This document shows, in pieces, positions 14,284 to 23,700 of a DNA stretch of 32,560 nt (position 1 is the stretch's first letter; every line of letters begins with the position of its first letter). Where the stretch lies: assembly GCA_947303145.1 (NCBI GenBank), contig CAMYXB010000003.1, positions 1 through 32,560 on the forward strand. The letters are read 5' to 3'. Below the pieces are notes generated by a model that did not search any database, had not been told where the DNA came from, and saw only the letters and a program-made list of their open reading frames with translations. The stretch comes from an uncultured Clostridia bacterium (GTDB lineage Bacteria > Bacillota > Clostridia > Christensenellales > UBA1242). A program made the position numbers and the translations under genes.

Positions 14284-15897
14284 ATGCTCACGAGAAAGGA
14301 AAACCCAGCACTCTTTTGGCTAGTATATGGCACACTTAGCGAGGAAGGAAAACTTGGACCTAAAAGCGATTCCATTCAAATAGCGAATGAGGACCTGGAC
14401 AAAGTGGAAACACTTGGAGAGATTGATGTGGAAATCACAGATAGGGGGCTCATATCCCTTGATGGCATTGAAAAACTGAAAAACCTCAAGGCTCTCACCA
14501 TCAAAGGCAATCATATAGACCCTATCACGAATATAATACAAGAAGATATAGTAGACGATATTTACGGCATCAAGGACACTATAGATGGCATAGAGAACAT
14601 CATAAATGGCATCATGGAGAATCGTGGGAAAAAGGCAGAGAAGGCCTTTATGTATAATCAACTGATGGACCTGTCTGCCCTCAAGCGTTGTCCTAGCCTT
14701 GAGTCTTTCACCATCACTCATCAAAGGCACTTTGATACCATAGATTTTTCTAAGAATAAGAATCTCAAGCAAATCGTCATCATGGATTGCAAGCCCCTCA
14801 CCACAATCAAGGGGCTAGACTCTCTTGAACTCAACAAAAAGACAGACAATGTGTATTTCAATTTCACTGAATGCAATAATATACAAGAAATCAAGGGCTT
14901 TGACAAATTAAAAGAGAAAATAATGTCTTTTCCCTCCTCTCGTGCTCAAGTGGTCCTTCCACTACAATACTATTGCCACCTTACCAATAAATATAAGGAT
15001 ATTTTAAGTGACGAGGCTTTCAATAGGAGCAAGAAATTTCTGTGGACAGAGACTTTAGATGAGGAGTTGTCCACTCAAAAAGCCAATATGCTTAAGAGTA
15101 GAGTGGACAATATCATGAACTCTATCTGCTCCAAGAAGGACACCGACCTAGAAGTTATCGCTCATGCATACAAGTATGTTTGTGACAACTACGAGTATGA
15201 TATGACAGGACTTCGTAGAGAGATGAGCACTGACAACGATATCCCCACCACATATATTATGCGCAGTGCATACCATGTTCTTGAAAAGGGCAAAGGCGTT
15301 TGCACAGGGCTTGCTAGGCTCTTCAACTTCATGCTAGCAAGTCGTGGCTTAGATGCGAGAGAAGTATTCTGCAGACATTCCAATCTGCCACTAGACAATA
15401 GGCTGGTGACCATTACTCATGCTATTAGTATGGTCTACCTAGACGGCAAGCCGTATTATCTAGATCCCACTTGGGACGGAGACAGAGAGCATTTCAAATA
15501 TTTTATGCTAAATAAAGAGGAAATGGAGAAAAATGGCCATATCCTCGACCATAACAACGATGATGTAATCAACTCCCCATCATTGCAAGAATTTATCGCT
15601 AACAGCGACTTAAATCTAACCAGTGGCAAGAAGAATCCCATTGATATCAACTATGACGGCACCATTGACGGAGAAGAGGAGATAGTGGAGCCAGAGATGT
15701 TCGAGTCCTTTTATACCAAGAAGGCATGTATCCCTCCTATGATGGATAAGAAATATTCTAGACATAATATCCACAACCCAGAGCCCATAGTATACACCTC
15801 GCCACTTTACCTAGAGGACAAAAGAGTAAAACCCGCCACTATCCCCACCGAGAATAAAAATACTGGCTTAGACGAAGAGAAAAATATGGATATGTAA
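14284..15897 (+). CDS. Leucine-rich-repeat plus transglutaminase-like (papain-fold) protein
   Basis: A 537-residue protein without a signal peptide or membrane segment, so probably cytoplasmic. The N-terminal third has LRR-like strands (ISLDGIEKLKNLKALTIKGN at 56-75, MDLSALKRCPSLESFTI, KNKNLKQIVIMDCKPLTTIKGLDSL). The C-terminal half carries a transglutaminase-like domain with the triad Cys340 (KGKGVCTGLARLF), His379 (ITHAISMVYLDG) and Asp394 (YYLDPTWD). Such domains act as proteases, amidases or cross-linking enzymes. Most bacterial relatives are exported or membrane-bound, so the lack of an export signal is unusual. Residues 88-122 are an Ile/Asp-rich insert breaking the LRRs. AAAGGA lies 9 nt before the ATG. 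It is transcribed alone. Substrate is unknown. Confidence 0.8.
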   Translation: MLTRKENPALFWLVYGTLSEEGKLGPKSDSIQIANEDLDKVETLGEIDVEITDRGLISLDGIEKLKNLKALTIKGNHIDPITNIIQEDIVDDIYGIKDTIDGIENIINGIMENRGKKAEKAFMYNQLMDLSALKRCPSLESFTITHQRHFDTIDFSKNKNLKQIVIMDCKPLTTIKGLDSLELNKKTDNVYFNFTECNNIQEIKGFDKLKEKIMSFPSSRAQVVLPLQYYCHLTNKYKDILSDEAFNRSKKFLWTETLDEELSTQKANMLKSRVDNIMNSICSKKDTDLEVIAHAYKYVCDNYEYDMTGLRREMSTDNDIPTTYIMRSAYHVLEKGKGVCTGLARLFNFMLASRGLDAREVFCRHSNLPLDNRLVTITHAISMVYLDGKPYYLDPTWDGDREHFKYFMLNKEEMEKNGHILDHNNDDVINSPSLQEFIANSDLNLTSGKKNPIDINYDGTIDGEEEIVEPEMFESFYTKKACIPPMMDKKYSRHNIHNPEPIVYTSPLYLEDKRVKPATIPTENKNTGLDEEKNMDM

Positions 15898-16031
15898 TAT
15901 AAGGACATATTCGTTATGACACACTTATAGACCAATTATGGCATATATTTATAAGAAAATAATCGCTTTGCCTTTGTTTTTTACAAGAGCTTAAACAAAA
16001 GCCCCCTATACTTACTATATTCTCATAACAC

Positions 16032-16062
16032 AAAAGCAGAGACAACACTCTCTGCTTTTTCT
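16032..16062 (+). terminator. Terminator of the transglutaminase-like gene
   Basis: AAAAGCAGAGA (16032-16042), 6-nt loop CAACAC, TCTCTGCTTTT (16049-16059), then T-rich sequence. It lies 134 bp after the stop. The gap 15898-16031 holds no gene that I can see. Confidence 0.75.
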
Positions 16063-16071
16063 ATTATATAT

Positions 16072-16168
16072 TTGTCATTGTCCTGACAAGTAAAGATAGT
16101 TAATCTATCGTGTCACCTGTTGCCGAGCCTCAGCGAACGTCATGAAATGGAACAAAGCGACGTGGCAA
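16072..16168. repeat. Degenerate inverted-repeat element between convergent genes
   Basis: Contains TTGTCA/TGACAA (16072-16077/16084-16089), GATAG/CTATC (16095-16099/16105-16109), and an outer TTGCC/GGCAA pair (16120-16124/16164-16168). On the minus strand the end reads AAATTGCCACGTCGCTTTG, and the cloverleaf at 13504 also begins with GATTGCC and ends GGCAATC. It may be a worn copy of a genome-wide intergenic repeat, and could also provide a terminator for the P-type ATPase gene. Confidence 0.4.
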
Positions 16169-16181
16169 TTTCGTTTTATTT

Positions 16182-18536
16182 CTAATTTGCCTTCTTCTTT
16201 TTGCCTATTGTGGCGGAGAAAAATTTCTCAAACAGCCACTTGATGAGCGGATAGGTGAGGGCAATAGCCAGCACAGAGATTGATACAAACAAGATGTCTA
16301 GCATGGATATGGGGCTAAACGAGAAGAAGTCTTTTGGAGCAAGGAATAAGATTAAAAAGCACAAGGCGAGCATGGATAGGGCGAGAATGGACCTATACTT
16401 ATTGAGTGGGAGGAATAGATTGAGCATAATGATGAATGCACCGAAGGTGGCAGTGTATGCGATAAGAGTGGGGACTATATCTATTTGATGAGTAAATGTG
16501 GTGTATATGTAGCAGGCTATGGCACTGAGGAACAACACCAGAGCCGCAGGCAGAGCCTTGGACGTAAGCGAGGCAATGAATGACGATGACACTCTATCTT
16601 TGCTGGGCTGAAGGGCAAGGAAGAATGCCGGCAGTCCTATAAAGCAACTCTCCCATATTATTATTTGATTGGGACTAAGTGGATATGTATATCCCTTGGC
16701 TATGAGGACGAATATGGTGAGGAACATGGTGAAAAATGTCTTGGTGAGGAAGAGCGAGGAGGCACGAGAGATGTTGTTTATCACTCTTCTGCCCTCCATC
16801 ACTATGCTGGGCATGGCGGAAAAGTCGCTGTCGAGCATGATGAGATTGCTGGCACCCTTGCACGCCTCACTGCCACTTGCCATGGCTATGGCGCAGTCAC
16901 ATTCCTTGAATGCTAGAATGTCGTTTACTCCATCTCCAGTCATGGCGACTTTGTGTCCCGACTTTCTCAGTTCTCTCACGATTATGCACTTTTGCTCTGG
17001 TGACACTCTGCCGAAAATATTGTATTCCTTGGCACTTTTCGCCACTTCTTCGTCACTTTTGCCCGCTAGAGAGATGTATTTGTCACAAGAGGCTATGCCC
17101 ACTTTTTGTGCGATGCTCCTCACTGTGTCTACACTATCTCCGCTTATCACCTTGATGGCGACATCATTGTCTTGAAACCATTTTATAGTATCACGTGCGT
17201 CCTTTCTTATGTTATCCTCTATGGCTATCAGTGCCATAACTCTGTTATCTAGGGACATATCTTCACTGCAAAGAGCCTCACCACTTTCGCACAAAACCAC
17301 CACCCTCAGCCCCTCACCTGCCAGTGCGTCAATACTCTCTTTTGCTTCCTTTGTGAGAGCGTTCGTCACCATTTCTCCCGCTCCTAGCATGAATGTTCCG
17401 AGATTTTCTAGCGACACTGCACTATATTTTCTCTCACTAGAGAAAGCCAGCATGGACGTGGACGGATATATTTTTCCATTATAGTCCTTTGCAAAGTATT
17501 CTTTAAGGGCTTTTGATGTGGCGTTATGTGATGGAGAGGCAGATACAAAACTTGCCATGACATCTTTTACTCTTTCTATATCACAGTCTATGGGTAGAAC
17601 GCTTTTCACAGACATTGTGCCGTCAGTTATGGTGCCAGTCTTGTCTAGGCACAATATGTCTGCACGAGACAACATCTCTATAGAATATAACTCCTGCACC
17701 AAAGTGCGCTTTCTAGCCAGATTGAGCACTCCCACCACCAAAGATACGCTGGTGAGAAGGAACATTCCCACCGGCATCATGCCTATTATAGACGCTGCAG
17801 TCCTCTCTACGCTTCCTGTCAAACCTATCGTGCCATATGTATCAAGGAATGTCAATATTCCCAGTGGAATGAGCACGATACCTATTGTCTTGATGATGAA
17901 GTTGAGAGTCCTTAAGATATCGCTTTGATTGCTCTTCAGTTCTCTCGCTTTTTTTATTAGCCCTGCACTATATGTGGCATCGCCCACTTTCACAGCTTCT
18001 GCTTTAATATTCCCGCTTACTAGATAACTCCCAGACAGAATCTCATCTCCCGCTTTTTTCTTGATGGGCTTGCTCTCACCTGACAGCATGCTCTCATTCA
18101 CTTCCGCCTCGCCGTCCAAAACTATTGAGTCAGCACAGATTTGGTCGCCAAGAGAGAGGCAGAGCACATCTCCCAGCACCACTTTGTCTATGTTTATCTC
18201 TTTTTCCTCGCCATCTCTTAGGACTTTTACTTTAGATGTGGATAGGACGGAGATTTTGTCTACCATTTTTTTTGCCTTCATCTCTTGCACTATACCGATG
18301 ACAAGATTGGTCATAAACACCACTATAAAGGTAAGGTTTTTATAACTCCCCACCGCTATCAGCACGCCAGCCAAGGCAAAACATATCATATTGAACCACG
18401 TGAAAATATTGTCAAACAAGATTTTGACATAACTTTTCGAGGTCTTGAGTTTTTGAGAGTTTACCAGGCCACGCTTTTCTCTATCTATCACTTCGCTAGA
18501 TGTGAGGCCAGTATTTATGTTCGTGCTATTTTCCAT
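16182..18536 (-). CDS. Cation-transporting P-type ATPase (CtpE/MgtA-like)
   Basis: An ATP-driven membrane pump for a divalent cation, perhaps Ca or Mg; the metal is not decided. It has 784 residues. The N-terminal membrane pair lies at about 45-85, the actuator loop has LSGES (151-155), and the M4 signature MMPVGMFLLTS replaces the heavy-metal CPC motif, excluding a copper or zinc pump. The phosphorylation site is DKTGT (298-302) and the hinge is MTGDGVND. About six C-terminal helices follow, and the end is a lysine-rich tail. There are no N-terminal metal-binding CxxC repeats. AGAGGA lies about 5 nt before the ATG. It follows the TetR gene by 53 nt, so the two form an operon under TetR control. 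Confidence 0.92.
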   Translation of the reverse strand: MENSTNINTGLTSSEVIDREKRGLVNSQKLKTSKSYVKILFDNIFTWFNMICFALAGVLIAVGSYKNLTFIVVFMTNLVIGIVQEMKAKKMVDKISVLSTSKVKVLRDGEEKEINIDKVVLGDVLCLSLGDQICADSIVLDGEAEVNESMLSGESKPIKKKAGDEILSGSYLVSGNIKAEAVKVGDATYSAGLIKKARELKSNQSDILRTLNFIIKTIGIVLIPLGILTFLDTYGTIGLTGSVERTAASIIGMMPVGMFLLTSVSLVVGVLNLARKRTLVQELYSIEMLSRADILCLDKTGTITDGTMSVKSVLPIDCDIERVKDVMASFVSASPSHNATSKALKEYFAKDYNGKIYPSTSMLAFSSERKYSAVSLENLGTFMLGAGEMVTNALTKEAKESIDALAGEGLRVVVLCESGEALCSEDMSLDNRVMALIAIEDNIRKDARDTIKWFQDNDVAIKVISGDSVDTVRSIAQKVGIASCDKYISLAGKSDEEVAKSAKEYNIFGRVSPEQKCIIVRELRKSGHKVAMTGDGVNDILAFKECDCAIAMASGSEACKGASNLIMLDSDFSAMPSIVMEGRRVINNISRASSLFLTKTFFTMFLTIFVLIAKGYTYPLSPNQIIIWESCFIGLPAFFLALQPSKDRVSSSFIASLTSKALPAALVLFLSAIACYIYTTFTHQIDIVPTLIAYTATFGAFIIMLNLFLPLNKYRSILALSMLALCFLILFLAPKDFFSFSPISMLDILFVSISVLAIALTYPLIKWLFEKFFSATIGKKKKAN

Positions 18537-18589
18537 ACGAGTCCTCTGTTTATTATATTATTCGCAAAAATTAAGATATAATGAGACTT

Positions 18590-19177
18590 TTATTTCATCT
18601 GCTTCACTATGCAGTCACACAGGTCTGAGATAAACTTTTCCACATCGTCACTAGTGACATCTAGATTTTTGTCCATTTTTTCAGTTATAGAGAGAATCAA
18701 GGCATTGAATGCAAATTTCACATTACTTTCGACCACCTCTCCTATCTCACCCTCTTCCTGTCCTTTCTCCAAAATGGTGGTGAAGAGAGTATATATGATT
18801 TTCTGACATTTATGTAGCATATTGTCCACCACTTTGGCATCTTCTTCTATAAGGAAAGACGAGTAGTTGTCGGTGAAAGTCCAAGGCATCACCATCCAAT
18901 AGTTGCCTTTCATGGAAATCATCACAGCCCTTATATAAGTCTTGAGACTACCATAAAAGTCGGTCACATTGAAACTCTCGGAGAAGAACTTGACCATATT
19001 ATTGAGATAGTAAATCATGCTGTTGAATATCATCTCATCTTTGCTTGAAAAATATTCATAGATAGTGCTTTTCCCCATATCACATCTACGTGCCACTTCA
19101 AGAAGAGTGATGGACTTGTAGTCCACTCGGTCGTTAAGCATAGCCAAAACCTCTGAATATATCCTTTCTTTCTTCAT
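18590..19177 (-). CDS. TetR-family transcriptional regulator
   Basis: A 195-residue one-component regulator. The N-terminal TetR HTH covers residues 1-50: YKSITLLEVARRCDMGKSTIYEYFSSKDEM, with recognition helix around KSTIYEYF. The rest is a helical ligand-binding domain. GGGAGGT lies 6-7 nt before the ATG. The inverted repeat GACC-AATC-GGTC sits between its -10 and start codon, a likely autoregulatory operator. It precedes the P-type ATPase gene in the same transcript, so it probably controls the pump. The inducer is unknown: a metal, or an envelope-stress molecule. Confidence 0.92.
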   Translation of the reverse strand: MKKERIYSEVLAMLNDRVDYKSITLLEVARRCDMGKSTIYEYFSSKDEMIFNSMIYYLNNMVKFFSESFNVTDFYGSLKTYIRAVMISMKGNYWMVMPWTFTDNYSSFLIEEDAKVVDNMLHKCQKIIYTLFTTILEKGQEEGEIGEVVESNVKFAFNALILSITEKMDKNLDVTSDDVEKFISDLCDCIVKQMK

Positions 19178-19188
19178 ATTAACCTCCC

Positions 19189-19200
19189 GACCAATCGGTC
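19189..19200. promoter_or_regulatory. TetR operator (candidate)
   Basis: GACC-AATC-GGTC; the minus strand reads GACCGATTGGTC, resembling the GACCGnnnGGTC type of TetR sites. It lies between the TetR -10 (19209-19214) and its ribosome site (19182-19188), so binding would block transcription of tetR and the ATPase. Confidence 0.6.
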
Positions 19201-19208
19201 ATAAAAAC

Positions 19209-19237
19209 ATTATAAAGTAAAAAAAATGAATTGTAAA
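19209..19237 (-). promoter_or_regulatory. Promoter of the tetR-ATPase operon
   Basis: Minus strand TTTACA (19237-19232), 17-nt spacer, TATAAT (19214-19209). The -10 ends 31 nt before the ATG at 19177. Confidence 0.7.
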
Positions 19238-19275
19238 ATGAAATTTAACAAAAAAATAAAAAAAGTGACTATTTT

Positions 19276-19306
19276 TGTTTGTTTTTTGTGAAAAAAGAAA
19301 TATAAT
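19276..19306 (+). promoter_or_regulatory. Promoter of the pyruvate kinase gene (weak -35)
   Basis: TATAAT at 19301-19306 is perfect. The best -35 is TTGTTT (19276-19281) at 19 nt, longer than usual. The -10 ends 29 nt before the ATG at 19336. The region between the two divergent promoters is an A/T-run tract. Confidence 0.45.
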
Positions 19307-19335
19307 ATATCTAGTAATAAGACATCGGAGGAGTT

Positions 19336-20772
19336 ATGAGTAAAAAAGACACTGCTTTTGTGCAAGACAGAAAGACCAAGATAATCTGCACTATAGGCCC
19401 CAGTTGCGAAAGCGTGGAGAAGATAGAGGAACTTTTGCGTGCTGGCATGAACGTGGCTAGACTCAACATGAGCCATGGTTCTATCTATTCTCATCAAAAA
19501 CTCTTGAACAATATCAAAAAAGCCCGCTCCGACCTTAATATCCCTTGCGCCATTATGGTGGATACTTGCGGGCCAGAGATAAGGATAGGCACATTTTCTT
19601 CTGGCAGAATTAGACTGGAGAGAGGACAGACCTTTTCTTTCTATTTTGCCGAGATAGAGGGTGACGAGGAGGGTGTAGCTCTCCCATATCCCGCTTTAGC
19701 AAAATCTGTCCATGAGGGGCAGAAGATATATGCCTGCAATGGACTATTAGAGTTCACTGCGACCAAGGTGGATAAAAAACACATTGAGTGTGTAGTGGAC
19801 GTAGGTGGAGAGATAAGTGACCACAAGAGCGTGTCTATCAAGGGAGTGGACTTGCCTCTGCCTTTCCTTGGAGTGCGAGATGAGGCCAATCTTAGATTCG
19901 CAGTGGAAAACGACGTAGAATATATCTCCGCCTCTTTCGTGTCTAGCAAGAGAGATGTGCTGGAGATGAGAGATTATCTTACATCTATCAAGGGCAAGTG
20001 TTCCATTATATCCAAGATAGAGAGCGAGACAGGGCTCAAAAATATAGATGAGATTTTGTCCGTCAGTGACGGGATAATGGTGGCTAGGGGAGACCTTGGC
20101 ACCAATATAGACATAGAGAGAGTCCCCCTCGTGCAGAGGGAACTGGTTGAAAAGGCTCTGTCTACCTCTAAGATAGTGATAGTGGCTACAGAGATGCTGG
20201 AGAGCATGACACATGCTCCTCGTCCCACTAGAGCAGAGACTACAGATGTGTCACTGGCGGTGTATGAGAGAGTGACTGCCACCATGCTGTCAGGGGAGAC
20301 CAGTAGCGGAGAATATCCCATAGAGGCGTGCAAGGCCATGTCCAGCATCGCCAGGATCGCAGAGGACAACCTCTCATATGGAGAACTCGATGATTTCAAG
20401 GGACAGAGGGGAGATGTGTTGAGGGGCTTGTGCCATAGTGCCAGCTTTGAGGCAAATGTCCTAGATGCAAAAGCCATAGTGTGCTTCACCAACAACGGCA
20501 TAACCGCCAGACTCATAGCAAGTTTTAGACCTAAGGCACCCATTATAGCCATAACTCATGATGCTGTCACTTACAATGCCCTATCTCTAGTGTGGGGAGT
20601 GGTGCCCAAGATGACCAAGAGCATCAAAAGAGTGGACAAGATGATAGAGTATGCCAGAGCGTTGGTCTGTGAGATGGGAATAGCAGAGGCGGGAGATGAG
20701 ATAGTGGTCACGCTAGGACTCCCTCTTGGCGAGAACTACACTACAGACACCATTCATATTATGACTGTCTAA
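19336..20772 (+). CDS. pyk: Pyruvate kinase
   Basis: Converts phosphoenolpyruvate and ADP to pyruvate and ATP. The 478-residue length matches the family core without the Bacillus C-terminal PEP-utiliser extension. Conserved blocks: KIICTIGPSC (N-terminal), NVARLNMSHG (usually NFSHG), DTCGPEIRIG (usually DTKGPEIR; the Glu linked to K+ dependence is kept), SKIES (catalytic Lys), GIMVARGDLG (metal-binding Glu and Asp region), and VATEMLESM with PRPTRAETTDVSLAV followed by MLSGET. The usual NAVLDGTDAVMLSGE reads LAVYERVTATMLSGE. The catalytic core is intact but the sequence is divergent. GGAGGAG lies 3-8 nt before the ATG. The giant lipoprotein gene follows after 18 nt. Confidence 0.94.
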   Translation: MSKKDTAFVQDRKTKIICTIGPSCESVEKIEELLRAGMNVARLNMSHGSIYSHQKLLNNIKKARSDLNIPCAIMVDTCGPEIRIGTFSSGRIRLERGQTFSFYFAEIEGDEEGVALPYPALAKSVHEGQKIYACNGLLEFTATKVDKKHIECVVDVGGEISDHKSVSIKGVDLPLPFLGVRDEANLRFAVENDVEYISASFVSSKRDVLEMRDYLTSIKGKCSIISKIESETGLKNIDEILSVSDGIMVARGDLGTNIDIERVPLVQRELVEKALSTSKIVIVATEMLESMTHAPRPTRAETTDVSLAVYERVTATMLSGETSSGEYPIEACKAMSSIARIAEDNLSYGELDDFKGQRGDVLRGLCHSASFEANVLDAKAIVCFTNNGITARLIASFRPKAPIIAITHDAVTYNALSLVWGVVPKMTKSIKRVDKMIEYARALVCEMGIAEAGDEIVVTLGLPLGENYTTDTIHIMTV

Positions 20773-20790
20773 AGACCAAGGAGAAAGTTT

Positions 20791-23700
20791 ATGAGGAAGT
20801 TTTTGAGATGTGCGGTGATATTGGTTCTCATGCTTTGCATGGGGCTAGTATTAGGTTGTGGTGAGGACAAGTCTCTCTCATCTCTTTCCATATCCATTAG
20901 TGAGGACTACGCCACTTTGAGTTATACAGGGGCAGTGCCTACATACAGTGTGCAGATTTCTTCAGGGAGGATTCCTCTTAATATCTCCACCACACCAGCA
21001 TCTTTTGCTGTGAGAGACCTCACATTCACCACTAGTGCCGAGAATATTTGCTACATAACTGGAGACGGCTATCTAGTCACTAGAGCCGAGGGGAGCGCCA
21101 CACTTAGAGCATCATATAGAGATAAAAATGGCAAGACCACCGCATTTACATTCAAAGTCAACGTCATCACTACCCCTGTGCCGAAGTTCGCCCTCACATC
21201 ATACGCCTTGACATACAATGGCACAGACCAAAAGGACGATGCTCATCTTAAGGTAGACACAGAAAGTGAGGACTATACCTACTCATATCTATATTTTGCT
21301 GGTGGCGCACAGATTGCTACCGATTCCATAAAGGACGCAGGAGAATATACCATCAAGTATTGCAAGAGAGATGACGAGAATTTTGTCATAGCTCAGATGT
21401 CTCTCTCTGTCGCCAAAGCGAATCTTACATTGAATGCACAAAGCACACAAAGCACCTACCTCACATCACTAGGCGAGGGATTTTATTATGGAGAGGCCAC
21501 TACTCTGGACCATGAGATAGTGAGCAGTGTAGGAGCAGACACAGGGCGAGTGATAGGGAGATATTCCTTTGTCACCTCAGCCACCGCCACAGCATATTGC
21601 GGACAATACGATACAAACGTTCAGTATAGTATCGATGCAGATTATGCGGGCAATTACAATATCCACACCACTCGTGGCACGCACACCATAACTCCACTTT
21701 CTGCCATTCTGGTGATGGACGAATACAATGGACTGTATGGCGAGAATATAGAGAAGAATAGATTTACTCTCTATGATGATAGCCTGTGGCAAGAGCCTTT
21801 CGTTCCTTCACCCACTACCCCCACTCTCAACAAGTCCTATCTTATAAGCAAGATGGATATCTCCATGCAAGATTATTCTCTCAGTGTAGACGGGAATGAA
21901 GTGCAGAAAAATTCCTTTGGATATTATGATGTTCTGCCTACGGGAGAGAGTTATGACCTTGGTGTCAAGGGGCTAGCCACATCGCCCAATCTTATCATTA
22001 CACACATCGTGCCCACCAAGGCCACTATCGAGGCTCAGACGGTGAATATAGACATTCTCACTGCTACTCATGGCAAAAAACACCTTGAGAGAGACGATTT
22101 GTCCAGCATTTCACTCAATCTAGGCAGTCAAGAGAGATTTAAGAGAGAGATAGTCAGCAGTGTTGAGATAGACTACAAGGGTGTGTATTATGGCGAGGGA
22201 GCCATCATGGCTCCAGCGGGGGAATATTATTACAAACTCACCTCCACACCTAGCAATAACTTCAATCTATCACTTACAGAGAGATGTCAAGAGGGATATG
22301 TAGGAGATGACAAAGTGTCCTATGTCATATCCCCTGCAGAAGTGGAGGCACAGTTTAGTTATCTGTCAGACTACTATAAGGACACCCTCCCCACTGCGGG
22401 ATATTATGGGGAGAAGGCATACACACTCACCCTTCGCACTTTTTCTGTCAATGGCACGAGTCTGTTGGAGGATAAATACAAGGACGCAGAATTTGAAAAT
22501 AACGGATATTTCGTTCTTTCTTCGCCAGATTGCAATATTGAGGAGAAAATTCGAGCCAATGTCACACTTAGCGAGATAGCTACCACCGCATACAAGACTT
22601 ATGCTGTGGGCAAGTCGCTAGAATCTTATTCCGCATCATATAGCGGGAACTTCACTCTAAAAGGAGATACTTCCTCTCTCATAGAACTCAAGAGAGTGGA
22701 CCTATATTATTATGTCGGCACAGATTATGCCACAGCCACTTTTAGTGGACTGGGAGAGAATGCTCCATCTGTCAGTGAATTTTTGAGTGACATACACATC
22801 AAGGATAGTGATGTAGACATAGAGGACATCGTGGAGGACGTGTCGTCCCTTTTGTCACTATCATTTAAGAAGGGGAGCAGTAGAGTCTACAAGGTCAGAC
22901 AAGACGGCTCGTCATCTTTTGTAGAGACAGACACATTCGGCAATGCAGGACATTATCTCGTCACGGAGAATATAGATAGCTCTGTGGTCTACAAAACGGG
23001 CATGGAATATTACAATCTTATCCTCGATAGGAGCAGGGAGTATTATTTCACTATAGAGAAACTCCCCATAACCATAGTTCCAGAAGCGGGAGACAAGGAC
23101 ACGAAGGTCAACTGCAAGATATATGGCAGTGCGGACGGAGACATCACTTATTCTGTTATGGAGGAGATGCCCGCAGGAGAGGATCCTAGGAATCTTCAAG
23201 GCGCAACCTCTCTCTCTAGAGATAGTGGAGAGAATGTCAAAACAGGTGGATATAGGATAAAACTGGGCAATCTGTCCTTTAGGAATGACTCCACAGGCTT
23301 TGACAACTATATTCTTTCGCTAGATGAGGAGCCCAAATATTATCTCATTACACCCAGAACTATCATAGTGCGTCCTTACGATACTTCTCTCATATATGGA
23401 TCTTCCTATCCAGTGAGGACCATCACTTCCAGCGATTATGAAGTCAAAGTGAAACTAGATGACAACACACTCATGCCTGCCACTTCCAGTCAATTGTATG
23501 TCAGTTGTCCCACTCTTAGACTGCCCAGCATAGCGCAGTTTGAGGGTGAGTTCAAGTTGTCTAAAGACAGGACAAATATCGCCGAGAAGATAGGCGGAGT
23601 GTATCCTGTATTCATAGAGGGTGGAGACGTGTCTAGCTATTACATCATTCTTGGTGGGGACGAGGGTTTTAGATATGTCGGTCTCACTGAGGGAGGTGTC

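Noticed and set aside
19974..20552. 192-codon minus-strand ORF opposite pyk
   Set aside because: Antisense shadow of the pyruvate kinase catalytic region.
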